A DNA stretch of 64,000 nt. Origin: Escherichia marmotae. Lineage in GTDB: Bacteria; Pseudomonadota; Gammaproteobacteria; Enterobacterales; Enterobacteriaceae. Location of the stretch: the NCBI RefSeq assembly GCF_002900365.1, contig NZ_CP025979.1:3100001-3164000 (forward strand), in the 5' to 3' direction. Positions 8,791 to 16,160 of this stretch are shown here, piece by piece. The number at the start of each line of letters is the position of its first letter. Within the stretch, counting starts at the first letter, position 1. Position numbers and translations under genes: made by a program. The notes beneath the pieces are model-generated. The model saw only the letters and a list, made by a program, of their open reading frames with translations. It was not told where the DNA came from and did no database searches.

Positions 8791-10206
8791 TTATTTGTTC
8801 AATTCCGCCAGAACTTCCGCGTCTTCGGCATCCACATTCGCCCCCAACGGTTCCCAATTAATCAATACGCAGGTCAGGAATCCCAGGAATGGCACAATTG
8901 CCAACCAGTAAAACGCTTCAGTTTTCAACGCACCCCACAGCATCGGCCAGAAAATAAGCCCGGCAATCGCACGGGCAAATCCCACCCCAGTAGGGCGAAT
9001 AGCAGGAGGATATGAGAGTGTGGCAATGGTCATGCCCAACCCACCAGGCCCCGCTGAATGGAAGAAAATAATTGATCCCAACAACCCTAAAGACAGCCAG
9101 GGATTAGTCGTCGCCAGTGCGCCTAACGACAGCAATGCTAAGGTCACAACGGCAAATCCATACATGGACTGTCGGCGGGTGCCTAATCGTTGGAGAATAA
9201 ACGAGCCGATCATCCCGCCGGTTACCCCACAAAGGGCATTCACGACGGCAGAACCCGTCAACGCGCCAGTAAGCCCGCCACTTATTATTCCCGCCAGGGT
9301 AAGAGGAAGATAAACACCTACAGCGTTATATTGCCACGCCTGCATGGTTGCCACGACACAGCCGAGGATGGTGCGTTTGCGGTAACGATCATTAAATAAG
9401 ATGCCATATCCACCTCTGTATTTATTCTCTACCTTTTCCGCGGATCTGGCTTCTGCTGTACCCGGTGTCGCAACGCGAGCCTGAACACCGTAACGTTTTC
9501 CCAGGATGTCGCACGCTTCCTGGTAACGCCCGACGCGTGCGGCCCACATTGCGGATTCACCGATAAAGACGTAACGCAAAATCATGAAGATGACTGCGAA
9601 AATAGCCCCGATGAATATTCCGTAACGCCACAACTGTTCTTCAGCAATACCAGACAGAAGCAGAGGCAAAAGCACCAGATAGACAACGGTAGTTGAAACA
9701 TACCAGGCCATTTGCCAGAGATTGACCGACGTTCCGGTTTTCTTCGACGTTGAACCACGAAGCTCTGCCACGGCATTGGTTGCCAAAGGGAAGTCGATGC
9801 CTAAGCCAAAGCCCATGATGACGCGACACACCAGCACCCACCAGATACTGGGCGCAATAGCCACCGCAGCAGCACCGATGGTGCATAACCCCATGCCAAT
9901 AATAAATGCTCGCTTTTGCCCAAAGCGGTTGATGACCCGATTCGCTAATAAACCACCTATTAATGCGGCGATTAATACTGAAGCATTAACGGTTGCGGCA
10001 AGCCCAAGAGAAATACCAAATTGAGCGGCAATATATTTATTACCAAACCCCACCATCGCCGCCTGATAGGCATCAATCAATATGCCGCCCAAAGCAATAA
10101 AAATAACGCCGATACTGGTGTTGATCGCAGAGTTCTTATTAACAATATCAATTACGTCCTGTGGACGACTAATTGAATAAATTGCAGGACTGGTGATTTG
10201 ACTCAT
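8791..10206 (-). CDS. MFS transporter, sugar/organic-acid porter-like
   Basis: 471 residues, twelve membrane segments, with a long cytoplasmic loop in the middle (roughly residues 210-265). The N-terminal motif GGILIDAYQAAMVGFGNKYIA and GFGLGIDFPLATNAVAEL resemble the major-facilitator sugar porter/AAHS group. It belongs to a different MFS subgroup from the transporter encoded next to it, so the cluster may have one importer for the substrate and one exporter for an end product. This is inference. A good AAGGAC ribosome site precedes the ATG at 10206. It lies 69 bp after the dehydrogenase gene. Confidence 0.83.
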   Translation of the reverse strand: MSQITSPAIYSISRPQDVIDIVNKNSAINTSIGVIFIALGGILIDAYQAAMVGFGNKYIAAQFGISLGLAATVNASVLIAALIGGLLANRVINRFGQKRAFIIGMGLCTIGAAAVAIAPSIWWVLVCRVIMGFGLGIDFPLATNAVAELRGSTSKKTGTSVNLWQMAWYVSTTVVYLVLLPLLLSGIAEEQLWRYGIFIGAIFAVIFMILRYVFIGESAMWAARVGRYQEACDILGKRYGVQARVATPGTAEARSAEKVENKYRGGYGILFNDRYRKRTILGCVVATMQAWQYNAVGVYLPLTLAGIISGGLTGALTGSAVVNALCGVTGGMIGSFILQRLGTRRQSMYGFAVVTLALLSLGALATTNPWLSLGLLGSIIFFHSAGPGGLGMTIATLSYPPAIRPTGVGFARAIAGLIFWPMLWGALKTEAFYWLAIVPFLGFLTCVLINWEPLGANVDAEDAEVLAELNK

Positions 10207-10275
10207 CGCAGTGTCCTTTTTAATTGTTGTAGGGTGGCGCTGACATAGCGCAGCGCCAGACAGAGATTTAGAAAA

Positions 10276-11289
10276 TCATTCCGGCGCAAATTGCAGCATG
10301 ACTTTTATGGAGTCATTTTGCTGCGCGCGTTCGAATGCTGCCGCTGCGTCATCAATGGCAAATAAATCGGTAACCAGCTCACTGGTATCAAACCGCCCAT
10401 CCGCCAGCCATTCGATAACGGCATCGAAATCTTCAGGGATGTACATGCCAGAGTTGAGCAAGTCACGCTCGAAACGTTGCATCATCGGTAGTGGTATTTC
10501 ACGCGGCCCACTCGGTACGCCCATACACACAACGGTGCCTCCGGCATACACACGGGTACAGGCATCATTAAGCGTGGCCTGCGCTGCAACGACATCAATC
10601 GCTCCCGTAAATCGCACATCTGCGGCCAGTTCTCCCGGTGCCCAAACCTCTGCAGCACCCAATTTTAACGCCAGTGCACGTTTGGCCACGTCAGGTTCAA
10701 TCACGGTAATCTTTCCTGCCCCCATAATGCGCAGTGCCTGCACAATGGATAAGCCAATTGTTCCAGCACCAATCACCAGTACGCTCTCCAGAGAAGCCTT
10801 CGGCATTCGGTTAACACAGTGACGAGCACACGCTGCCGGTTCGGCAAAGGCCAACACTTTTAGCGGTAAAGAGGCTGGTGCGACATGGCAATTACGCGCA
10901 GGAACAATGTGTTGTGAGCGAGCAAGGCCCGGCGCGCGAAAACCGGCAACCTGCGGTGGTTCACAAAGATTAAAACGCCCTGCTTTGCAGGCCCGGCATT
11001 CCATGCAAGCCATGATGGGATCGACAACCACATGATCGCCCGGCTGTACATGTTTGACGTCGCTACCCACTTCCGTAACACGCGCTGCAATTTCATGACC
11101 GGGAACGACTGGCGGTTTGGCAAACGGATGACCGCCTTTCAAAACATGCAGATCCGATCCGCATATCCCGTAGAACACAGGCGCAATCCGTACTTCGTGC
11201 GGTTTAAGTTGCTGGTGTGGTGCTTCAACATATTGAGTGGTGACTTTCCCAATATCTGAAAATAAAACCTGGGTAATTTTATCCATCAT
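10276..11289 (-). CDS. zinc-dependent alcohol/polyol dehydrogenase (MDR family)
   Basis: 337-residue medium-chain dehydrogenase. Catalytic zinc ligands are visible as C43 (GICGSDLH) and H65-E66 (PGHE). The structural zinc lobe has C95, C98, C101 and C109 (MACMECRACKAG). The NAD-binding Rossmann motif is VIGAGTIGL (about residue 171). The closest general type is sorbitol/threonine/galactitol dehydrogenase, oxidising a secondary alcohol. Nothing like it occurs in the K-12 sulfoquinovose cluster. Between an aldolase and a transporter, it could oxidise a sugar alcohol to the ketose that the kinase phosphorylates. The substrate is unknown. Confidence 0.87.
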   Translation of the reverse strand: MMDKITQVLFSDIGKVTTQYVEAPHQQLKPHEVRIAPVFYGICGSDLHVLKGGHPFAKPPVVPGHEIAARVTEVGSDVKHVQPGDHVVVDPIMACMECRACKAGRFNLCEPPQVAGFRAPGLARSQHIVPARNCHVAPASLPLKVLAFAEPAACARHCVNRMPKASLESVLVIGAGTIGLSIVQALRIMGAGKITVIEPDVAKRALALKLGAAEVWAPGELAADVRFTGAIDVVAAQATLNDACTRVYAGGTVVCMGVPSGPREIPLPMMQRFERDLLNSGMYIPEDFDAVIEWLADGRFDTSELVTDLFAIDDAAAAFERAQQNDSIKVMLQFAPE

Positions 11290-11318
11290 TATTCTCCAGA
11301 ATCGTTATCCATAGGGAA

Positions 11319-12206
11319 TTAGCGTTGCGCGATACCTTCATCGACAATTTCAGCCAATCGTTGTAAGCGTGGAACGGAGACATCGCGCAGCATAGTTTGT
11401 GGATCTTGTGCACCAACAACCGACGCCCAAACCGCTCGTCCTGCCAGGAAGCCAGACGCGCCGCTTTTCATCGCAATACTTACCGCGCGTCCAAAAATAT
11501 CGGCATCGACGCCAGAAGAAAGAATTACCCACGGCATCTTCATCTGATCGTTAAGTTTCTGGCAGGCGGAAAGTAAGGTTTTTTCATCGCCTTTGCCTCC
11601 TAATGGCATCTCGGCTTTGTAAAGATCAGCCTCTGTTCCACCAAGCTCTGCGGCGGCGGCAACAATGGCGCTTTCACGATCAAAGTCCCAACCACGACGA
11701 GGTGGACGCACCACAGGCTCAATAATGCTGACCAGCCCGGCACTACGGCAGCGACGAACAAACTTATCGACCATTGCCAGACGTTCCTCTGCAGGTTCAT
11801 CTTCACACCAGAGCACAAGTAATTTCATCGCCTTCGCCCCCATTTCACGGGCTTTATGCGGGTCGACGGACATATCTATTTCAACGCTATCAACCGGGAT
11901 GCCATTACCTGGGATAAAAAGATCGGCAGCGACAATCAGACCGCAAGAATTAGCAACAGCGCCCTGCTCGACAATTTGATCAAGACAGAATTGTTTATCC
12001 GCCAGAACGGCAGAAGCATAAGGAGAAAGGATGCGGGTCGCGGCGACTTTAAAATCGGTGAGTACACTGTCGGAGACGGGTTTTGGCTGTCCTGCTGCCG
12101 CAAACATCAGACGCATAGCTTCACGCTGATCGACAGCTAACATGGCAAATCCACCACCTGGGCGGGAGATATCTTTCAGCGTAAATGGGGTGAAGTGGGA
12201 TGACAT
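11319..12206 (-). CDS. YihT-like class I aldolase (sulfofructose-1-phosphate aldolase homologue)
   Basis: 295 residues. Similar along its whole length to K-12 YihT, which splits 6-deoxy-6-sulfofructose-1-phosphate into DHAP and sulfolactaldehyde. Shared segments include GGFAMLAVDQREAMRLMFAA near the N terminus, IEPVVRPPR, and the Schiff-base lysine motif DLYKAEMPL (K197). SSGVDADIF and GASGFLAGRAVW form the phosphate-binding end. From memory the two proteins differ at roughly a third of positions, so this is a homologue, not the same allele. AGGAG precedes the ATG. Second gene of the minus-strand operon, 24 bp after the reductase gene. Confidence 0.88.
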   Translation of the reverse strand: MSSHFTPFTLKDISRPGGGFAMLAVDQREAMRLMFAAAGQPKPVSDSVLTDFKVAATRILSPYASAVLADKQFCLDQIVEQGAVANSCGLIVAADLFIPGNGIPVDSVEIDMSVDPHKAREMGAKAMKLLVLWCEDEPAEERLAMVDKFVRRCRSAGLVSIIEPVVRPPRRGWDFDRESAIVAAAAELGGTEADLYKAEMPLGGKGDEKTLLSACQKLNDQMKMPWVILSSGVDADIFGRAVSIAMKSGASGFLAGRAVWASVVGAQDPQTMLRDVSVPRLQRLAEIVDEGIAQR

Positions 12207-12230
12207 AGAAACTCCTGTTAATAGATAAAA

Positions 12231-13109
12231 TTAAAGACCAGCCTGCTGACGAACCTGATTTAGCAGGGCGCTCCAGTCCTGCCGCCCTTTACCGTCTTGA
12301 CTTGCTGCGGCGTAATAACTTTCTGCTGCAATCCCCATATTGAGCGGCACCCCCGTCTCCTGAGCGACATCAACAGCAATACGCAGATCTTTCAACGCCA
12401 GATCCACCATGAAGGCGGGAGAAAGATCGCCTTTCAGCACTTTGCCAGGCCAGGTGGTCGTAAAATGCCCTTTCCCTGCTGCCGTACCACTCATCACCTT
12501 AATTGCGATATCAAGATTTAATCCCAGTGACTCACATAACACAGCGGCTTCGGAGGACAGCGCATTAAGCGCAATGCTCATATAGTTGTTAATTAGCTTC
12601 ACGCGGATCCCCATTCCCGGGCCGCCAGCTTCGACCAGCTCATTACCCATGCACATGAGAATCGGGCGTGCGCGCACAATCTGCTCATCAGTGCCACCCG
12701 CTAAAATCAGCAATGTGCCATCAATCGCATTCACAGACGTTCTGCCCACGGGGGCGTCCATCATACTGATGCCTTTTTCTTGTAATTCCCGTATTAATGC
12801 ATCGGTCTGTAAGGGATGAATAGTCGACATATCAATCACTAACGCGTCAGATGAAACAGTTTCACAGACACCTTTTTCCCCCAACAACACCTGCCGAACA
12901 ATGTCACCATTGGGAAGCATAGTGATGATAAATTCAGCACCTACTGCCGCTTCCGCTGGGGTTTGTGCCGCAGTGGCCCCCTGCGTGACTAGCGCATCGA
13001 CAGCCTGTGTATTGACATCAAATACCTGCAATAAATGCCCTTTTTGCAATAGATTGTTAGCCATTGGGCTACCCATCTGCCCCAGCCCGAGAAATGCAAT
13101 GGTTGCCAT
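12231..13109 (-). CDS. YihU-like sulfolactaldehyde reductase homologue
   Basis: 292 residues from the ATG at 13109, which has a strong AGGAGA ribosome site; the open frame continues upstream through the intergenic region but without a plausible start. Beta-hydroxyacid dehydrogenase family: NAD-binding GLGQMGSPMANNL (residues 8-20), GRTS at 122-125, catalytic lysine K171 in VKLINNYMS. K-12 YihU reduces sulfolactaldehyde to 2,3-dihydroxypropane-1-sulfonate. The GRTS loop, which holds the sulfonate-binding Arg123 there as I remember, and N174 are retained here, whereas ordinary hydroxyisobutyrate dehydrogenases have a glycine-rich loop. First gene of the minus-strand operon. Confidence 0.88.
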   Translation of the reverse strand: MATIAFLGLGQMGSPMANNLLQKGHLLQVFDVNTQAVDALVTQGATAAQTPAEAAVGAEFIITMLPNGDIVRQVLLGEKGVCETVSSDALVIDMSTIHPLQTDALIRELQEKGISMMDAPVGRTSVNAIDGTLLILAGGTDEQIVRARPILMCMGNELVEAGGPGMGIRVKLINNYMSIALNALSSEAAVLCESLGLNLDIAIKVMSGTAAGKGHFTTTWPGKVLKGDLSPAFMVDLALKDLRIAVDVAQETGVPLNMGIAAESYYAAASQDGKGRQDWSALLNQVRQQAGL

Positions 13110-13154
13110 GAACGCTCTCCTGTCTGACATTGACAAAATAATGACAATTGAAAA

Positions 13155-13247
13155 TTCGTTTTCGTCTGTTTTTGAGCATATTTGTAATTTATGTTCAAAA
13201 ACACGACACGCATCACTAATTTGATCATTTGTGTCATTTAAATTGAC
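13155..13247. promoter_or_regulatory. divergent control region with candidate DeoR-type operators
   Basis: The 172-bp gap between the reductase (minus) and kinase (plus) genes holds several symmetric sequences. A TTCGTTTTCG stretch near 13155-13164 resembles half-sites used by many DeoR-family repressors. An inverted repeat has arms at 13169-13180 (TTTTTGAGCATA) and 13190-13201 (TATGTTCAAAAA): 11 of 12 positions pair, with a 9-bp gap and about 21 bp between arm centres. A palindrome GTCATTTAAATTGAC lies at 13233-13247. The DeoR-type regulator encoded downstream is the obvious candidate to bind here. Confidence 0.5.
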
Positions 13248-13281
13248 CAAAGACGACAAAATTAAACAGGACAAGACAAAT

Positions 13282-14178
13282 ATGACCAGAATTGCATGTG
13301 TGGGTATCACTGTTCAGGACAGAATTTATTCTTTGCCCTGTCTGCCAGAGGGCGGCGGGAAATATCAGGCAAATCATTATCTTGAGATTGGTGGTGGCCC
13401 GGCGGCAACAGCCGCTGTTGCAATAGCAAAACTCGGCGTGGAGGTTGATTTCATTGGTCGCGTCGGCGATGACAGTTGTGGAAATACCTTACTTGCAGAA
13501 CTTGAGAGTTGGGGCGTCAATACGGCATTTTGCCGCCGATATCTTAATGCCCGTTCGTCGCAATCAGCGATCCTCGTTGATCAGCATGGCGAACGGATTA
13601 TCGTTAATTATCCAAGCCCCGATCTCGATACAGATGCCGAATGGTTAGAAGCGATCGATTTCTCTCGTTATGATCTGGTTCTGGCCGATGTTCGCTGGCA
13701 TAGCGGCACTGAAAAAGCATTCTCGCAAGCGCGCCTTGCGGGCGTGACAACGCTTTTAGACGCCGATATGACACCGCAGGATATTTCTCCACTTGTCGCG
13801 CTTGCCGATCACGCCGTGTTCTCAACGCCAGGGCTGAAACGCATGACCGGCCTTCAGTCACCTGAAGAAGGCTTGTACCAGGCAGCCACACAAACAGCAG
13901 GTAAAGTGTATGTCACGCTGGGTTCTGAAGGATCGTTGTGGATTGAAGATGATCATTTGTGTCAACAGGAGGCATTTTCTGTCAATGTGGTTGATACCAC
14001 TGGAGCAGGCGATGTTTTTCACGGCGCACTCGCGGTAGCGTTAGCAGAAAAAATGCCCACAAAAGAGGCTATTCGTTTTGCCAGTGCGGTTGCCGCGATG
14101 AAATGTACCCAGGCTGGCGGTCGGGCTGGCATTCCTAATCGTGAGCAAACCGAATCATTTTTGTCACTTTATGCGTAA
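13282..14178 (+). CDS. YihV-like PfkB sugar kinase (sulfofructose kinase homologue)
   Basis: 298 residues from the ATG at 13282. PfkB/ribokinase fold: N-terminal GGGPAATAAVAIAKLG (sugar-binding glycine motif, residues 37-52) and C-terminal DTTGAGDVFHGAL with catalytic D244. K-12 YihV phosphorylates 6-deoxy-6-sulfofructose at C1. The residues I remember as contacting the sulfonate there (Lys27, Asn109, Arg138) fall on K27, N109 and R138 here. That supports a 6-sulfo or similarly charged ketose substrate. Transcribed divergently from the aldolase/reductase operon and followed after 39 bp by its regulator gene. Confidence 0.88.
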   Translation: MTRIACVGITVQDRIYSLPCLPEGGGKYQANHYLEIGGGPAATAAVAIAKLGVEVDFIGRVGDDSCGNTLLAELESWGVNTAFCRRYLNARSSQSAILVDQHGERIIVNYPSPDLDTDAEWLEAIDFSRYDLVLADVRWHSGTEKAFSQARLAGVTTLLDADMTPQDISPLVALADHAVFSTPGLKRMTGLQSPEEGLYQAATQTAGKVYVTLGSEGSLWIEDDHLCQQEAFSVNVVDTTGAGDVFHGALAVALAEKMPTKEAIRFASAVAAMKCTQAGGRAGIPNREQTESFLSLYA

Positions 14179-14217
14179 AATGGTAAACATCTACCGAGGA
14201 GGGGCAAGGGAGTATTC

Positions 14218-15006
14218 ATGAGTATCATCGAAGTGACAGGTAATCCACGCCATGACCAACTCGTTCATCTAATCGCAGAACGCGGTTATATGAATATTGA
14301 AGAACTGGCACAACTGCTGGATGTTTCAACGCAAACCGTGCGCCGGGATATCCGAAAACTAAGCGAGCAGGGGTTGATCACCCGTCATCATGGAGGGGCT
14401 GGGCGCGTCTCCAGCGTCATGAATACCGCTTTTGAGCAACGGGAACTTTCGCTCACCGCCGAGAAACGGGCGATCGCTGAGGCGGTCGCTGATTACCTTC
14501 CCGAACGCTGTACCGTCTTTATCACCATCGGTACTACGGTCGAAGCCGTTGCCAGGGCATTACTCAACCGCCGTGATTTACGCATTATCACTAACAGCCT
14601 ACGTGTGGCACAGATTCTTTATAAGAATCAGGATATTGAAGTGATGGTGCCGGGAGGCACTTTACGCGCCCATAACGGCGGGATCATCGGCCCCGGAGCT
14701 GTGGATTTTATTGAAGGTTTCCGCGCAGACTATTTAATCACCAGTATTGGTGCCATTGAGCATGATGGCACCCTGCTGGAATTTGATGTCAATGAAGCGT
14801 TAGTCGCGAGAACGATGATTAAACATGCGCGGAATACATTGCTAGTGGCAGATCATACTAAGTTTGCCGCGTCTGCTGCCGTTTCAATTGGCAATGCACG
14901 AAATGTCAGAGCATTTTTTACTGATGCTCCACCGCCCAATTCTTTCTGCCAGTTATTAAGCGAAGAGAATGTCGAACTGGTGGTTGCCGAGCAAGAAGTA
15001 TCCTGA
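14218..15006 (+). CDS. DeoR-family regulator, YihW/CsqR-like
   Basis: 262 residues. The N-terminal winged helix-turn-helix is MNIEELAQLLDVSTQTVRRDIRKL, the DeoR signature, with HHGGA after it. The C-terminal sugar-phosphate sensor domain has TIGTTVEAVARAL, TNSLRVAQ and a DHTKFAASA motif. In K-12 the equivalent position is held by yihW (csqR), the repressor of the sulfoquinovose genes that is relieved by pathway intermediates. A GGAGGGG-like ribosome site lies upstream. It probably controls both divergent transcripts through the sites at 13155-13247. Confidence 0.88.
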   Translation: MSIIEVTGNPRHDQLVHLIAERGYMNIEELAQLLDVSTQTVRRDIRKLSEQGLITRHHGGAGRVSSVMNTAFEQRELSLTAEKRAIAEAVADYLPERCTVFITIGTTVEAVARALLNRRDLRIITNSLRVAQILYKNQDIEVMVPGGTLRAHNGGIIGPGAVDFIEGFRADYLITSIGAIEHDGTLLEFDVNEALVARTMIKHARNTLLVADHTKFAASAAVSIGNARNVRAFFTDAPPPNSFCQLLSEENVELVVAEQEVS

Positions 15007-15163
15007 AATATAAACTACCATTAATGCCCAATGGCGAAAGCCATTCGGGCAATCACTCATTGTTAAATACTTATTTTTTACTAAAACGAACCATTGAAAA
15101 ACCAATCGATATATTTAAACATTGATATCACCAATATTTAAATATGATATATAGGTTTCGTGA

Positions 15164-15193
15164 TTGAATTATTTTCATATTATCCACTATTAA
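15164..15193 (+). promoter_or_regulatory. candidate sigma-70 promoter for the STM4015-like operon
   Basis: In the AT-rich 245-bp gap before the LRR gene, TTGAAT (15164-15169) and TATTAA (15188-15193) are separated by 18 bp. They sit about 60 bp upstream of the start codon. No other gene is visible in this gap. The match is moderate and the region is AT-rich, so this is a guess at the promoter of the operon that follows. Confidence 0.3.
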
Positions 15194-15251
15194 AAGCATT
15201 CAGTAATAGAGTACACTTTTCATTCCCTCATATACCTACCAGGAATGCAAA

Positions 15252-16100
15252 ATGGAAAAGAAATTTTATATGGATTGGGATAATGAAATCCTACAAGAAG
15301 AATTTATCAATAATATTTTAGCCGATGAAGACCTGGCAAAAATTCGCTCTTTGGTCATTGGACGTTGGGGGGAGTGCTGGGACGAGGAAAGTTGCCAACC
15401 GATAATCGACATGTTTGTTGAACATGCTGAACGCTTTGCTCATCTTGAATCCCTGTTTGTTGGCGATATGGAAAGCGAAGAGTGTGAAATTTCGTGGATA
15501 AAACAAGGGGATTATTCTCGTCTGTATGCAGCGCTGCCGAACCTGAAAAAGTTGACGATTAAAGGTGCCCAGGGCCTGGAACTGGGAGAAATCGCCCACG
15601 ATAAACTGGAGCACCTGGAAATTATCTCTGGCGGTACGCCGTGCGGCGTGTTCGCGTCATTGCAAAACGCCCACCTACCCGCATTAAAAACACTTATCGT
15701 TTATATTGGCATTGAAAATTATGGTTTTGATGCGTCGATAGATATCGTGATGAAGCTGGCGTCTAAATCCCTCTTCCCAAGCCTGATGCATCTTGGCCTG
15801 ATGAACAGCGAAGAACAAAACGAAATCACCCGCCGCGTGCTGGAGAGCGACATTCTGCCGCAACTGGAAGTGCTGGCACTCTCTTGTGGCACACTCACCA
15901 ATGAAGGCGCGGAGTATCTTCTCAAACATGCCGATCGCCTTAGCCATCTGAAACTGCTGGATTTGCACCATCATTACATGACAGAAGATATGCAGAAAAA
16001 ACTGCAAAAAACACTGACATGTACTCTCGAATTATCAGAAGCGCTAACGTCTGAAGTCTATGATGACGAAGTTTATATGCATGCGATGTTTACCGAGTAA
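15252..16100 (+). CDS. STM4015-family leucine-rich-repeat protein
   Basis: 282 residues with no signal peptide, rich in leucine and acidic residues. From about residue 90 it shows irregular ribonuclease-inhibitor-type leucine-rich repeats (LPNLKKLTIKGA, LEHLEIISGG, LPALKTLIVYIG, FPSLMHLGLMN, LPQLEVLALSCGTLTNEGAEYLL, LKLLDLHHHYM). It corresponds to the family named after Salmonella STM4015. Its function is unknown to me; a curved LRR surface normally binds protein or peptide. First gene of a tightly packed operon with an ATP-grasp enzyme, a hydrolase and two radical SAM proteins, so it may be the substrate or scaffold of their chemistry (inference). An AGGA site precedes the ATG. Confidence 0.8.
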   Translation: MEKKFYMDWDNEILQEEFINNILADEDLAKIRSLVIGRWGECWDEESCQPIIDMFVEHAERFAHLESLFVGDMESEECEISWIKQGDYSRLYAALPNLKKLTIKGAQGLELGEIAHDKLEHLEIISGGTPCGVFASLQNAHLPALKTLIVYIGIENYGFDASIDIVMKLASKSLFPSLMHLGLMNSEEQNEITRRVLESDILPQLEVLALSCGTLTNEGAEYLLKHADRLSHLKLLDLHHHYMTEDMQKKLQKTLTCTLELSEALTSEVYDDEVYMHAMFTE

Positions 16101-16112
16101 ATGAAATTTATT

Positions 16113-16132
16113 GGGAGAGAGTCATCTCTCCC
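16113..16132 (+). promoter_or_regulatory. intercistronic hairpin between the LRR and ATP-grasp genes
   Basis: Perfect inverted repeat with 8-bp arms (GGGAGAGA / TCTCTCCC) and a GTCA loop, in the 60 nt between the LRR stop codon and the preferred GTG start of the ATP-grasp gene. There is no U-tract, so it is not a standard terminator. It could set RNA stability or the ratio of the first gene to the rest of the operon. Confidence 0.5.
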
Positions 16133-16160
16133 ATTATTTATCACAGAAAAGGAATTCTTC

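Noticed and set aside
12231..13310. Longer start for the YihU-like reductase at 13310
   Set aside because: The extra 67 codons run across the divergent promoter and operator region and past the start of the opposite gene; the ATG at 13109 has a strong ribosome site and the normal family N terminus.
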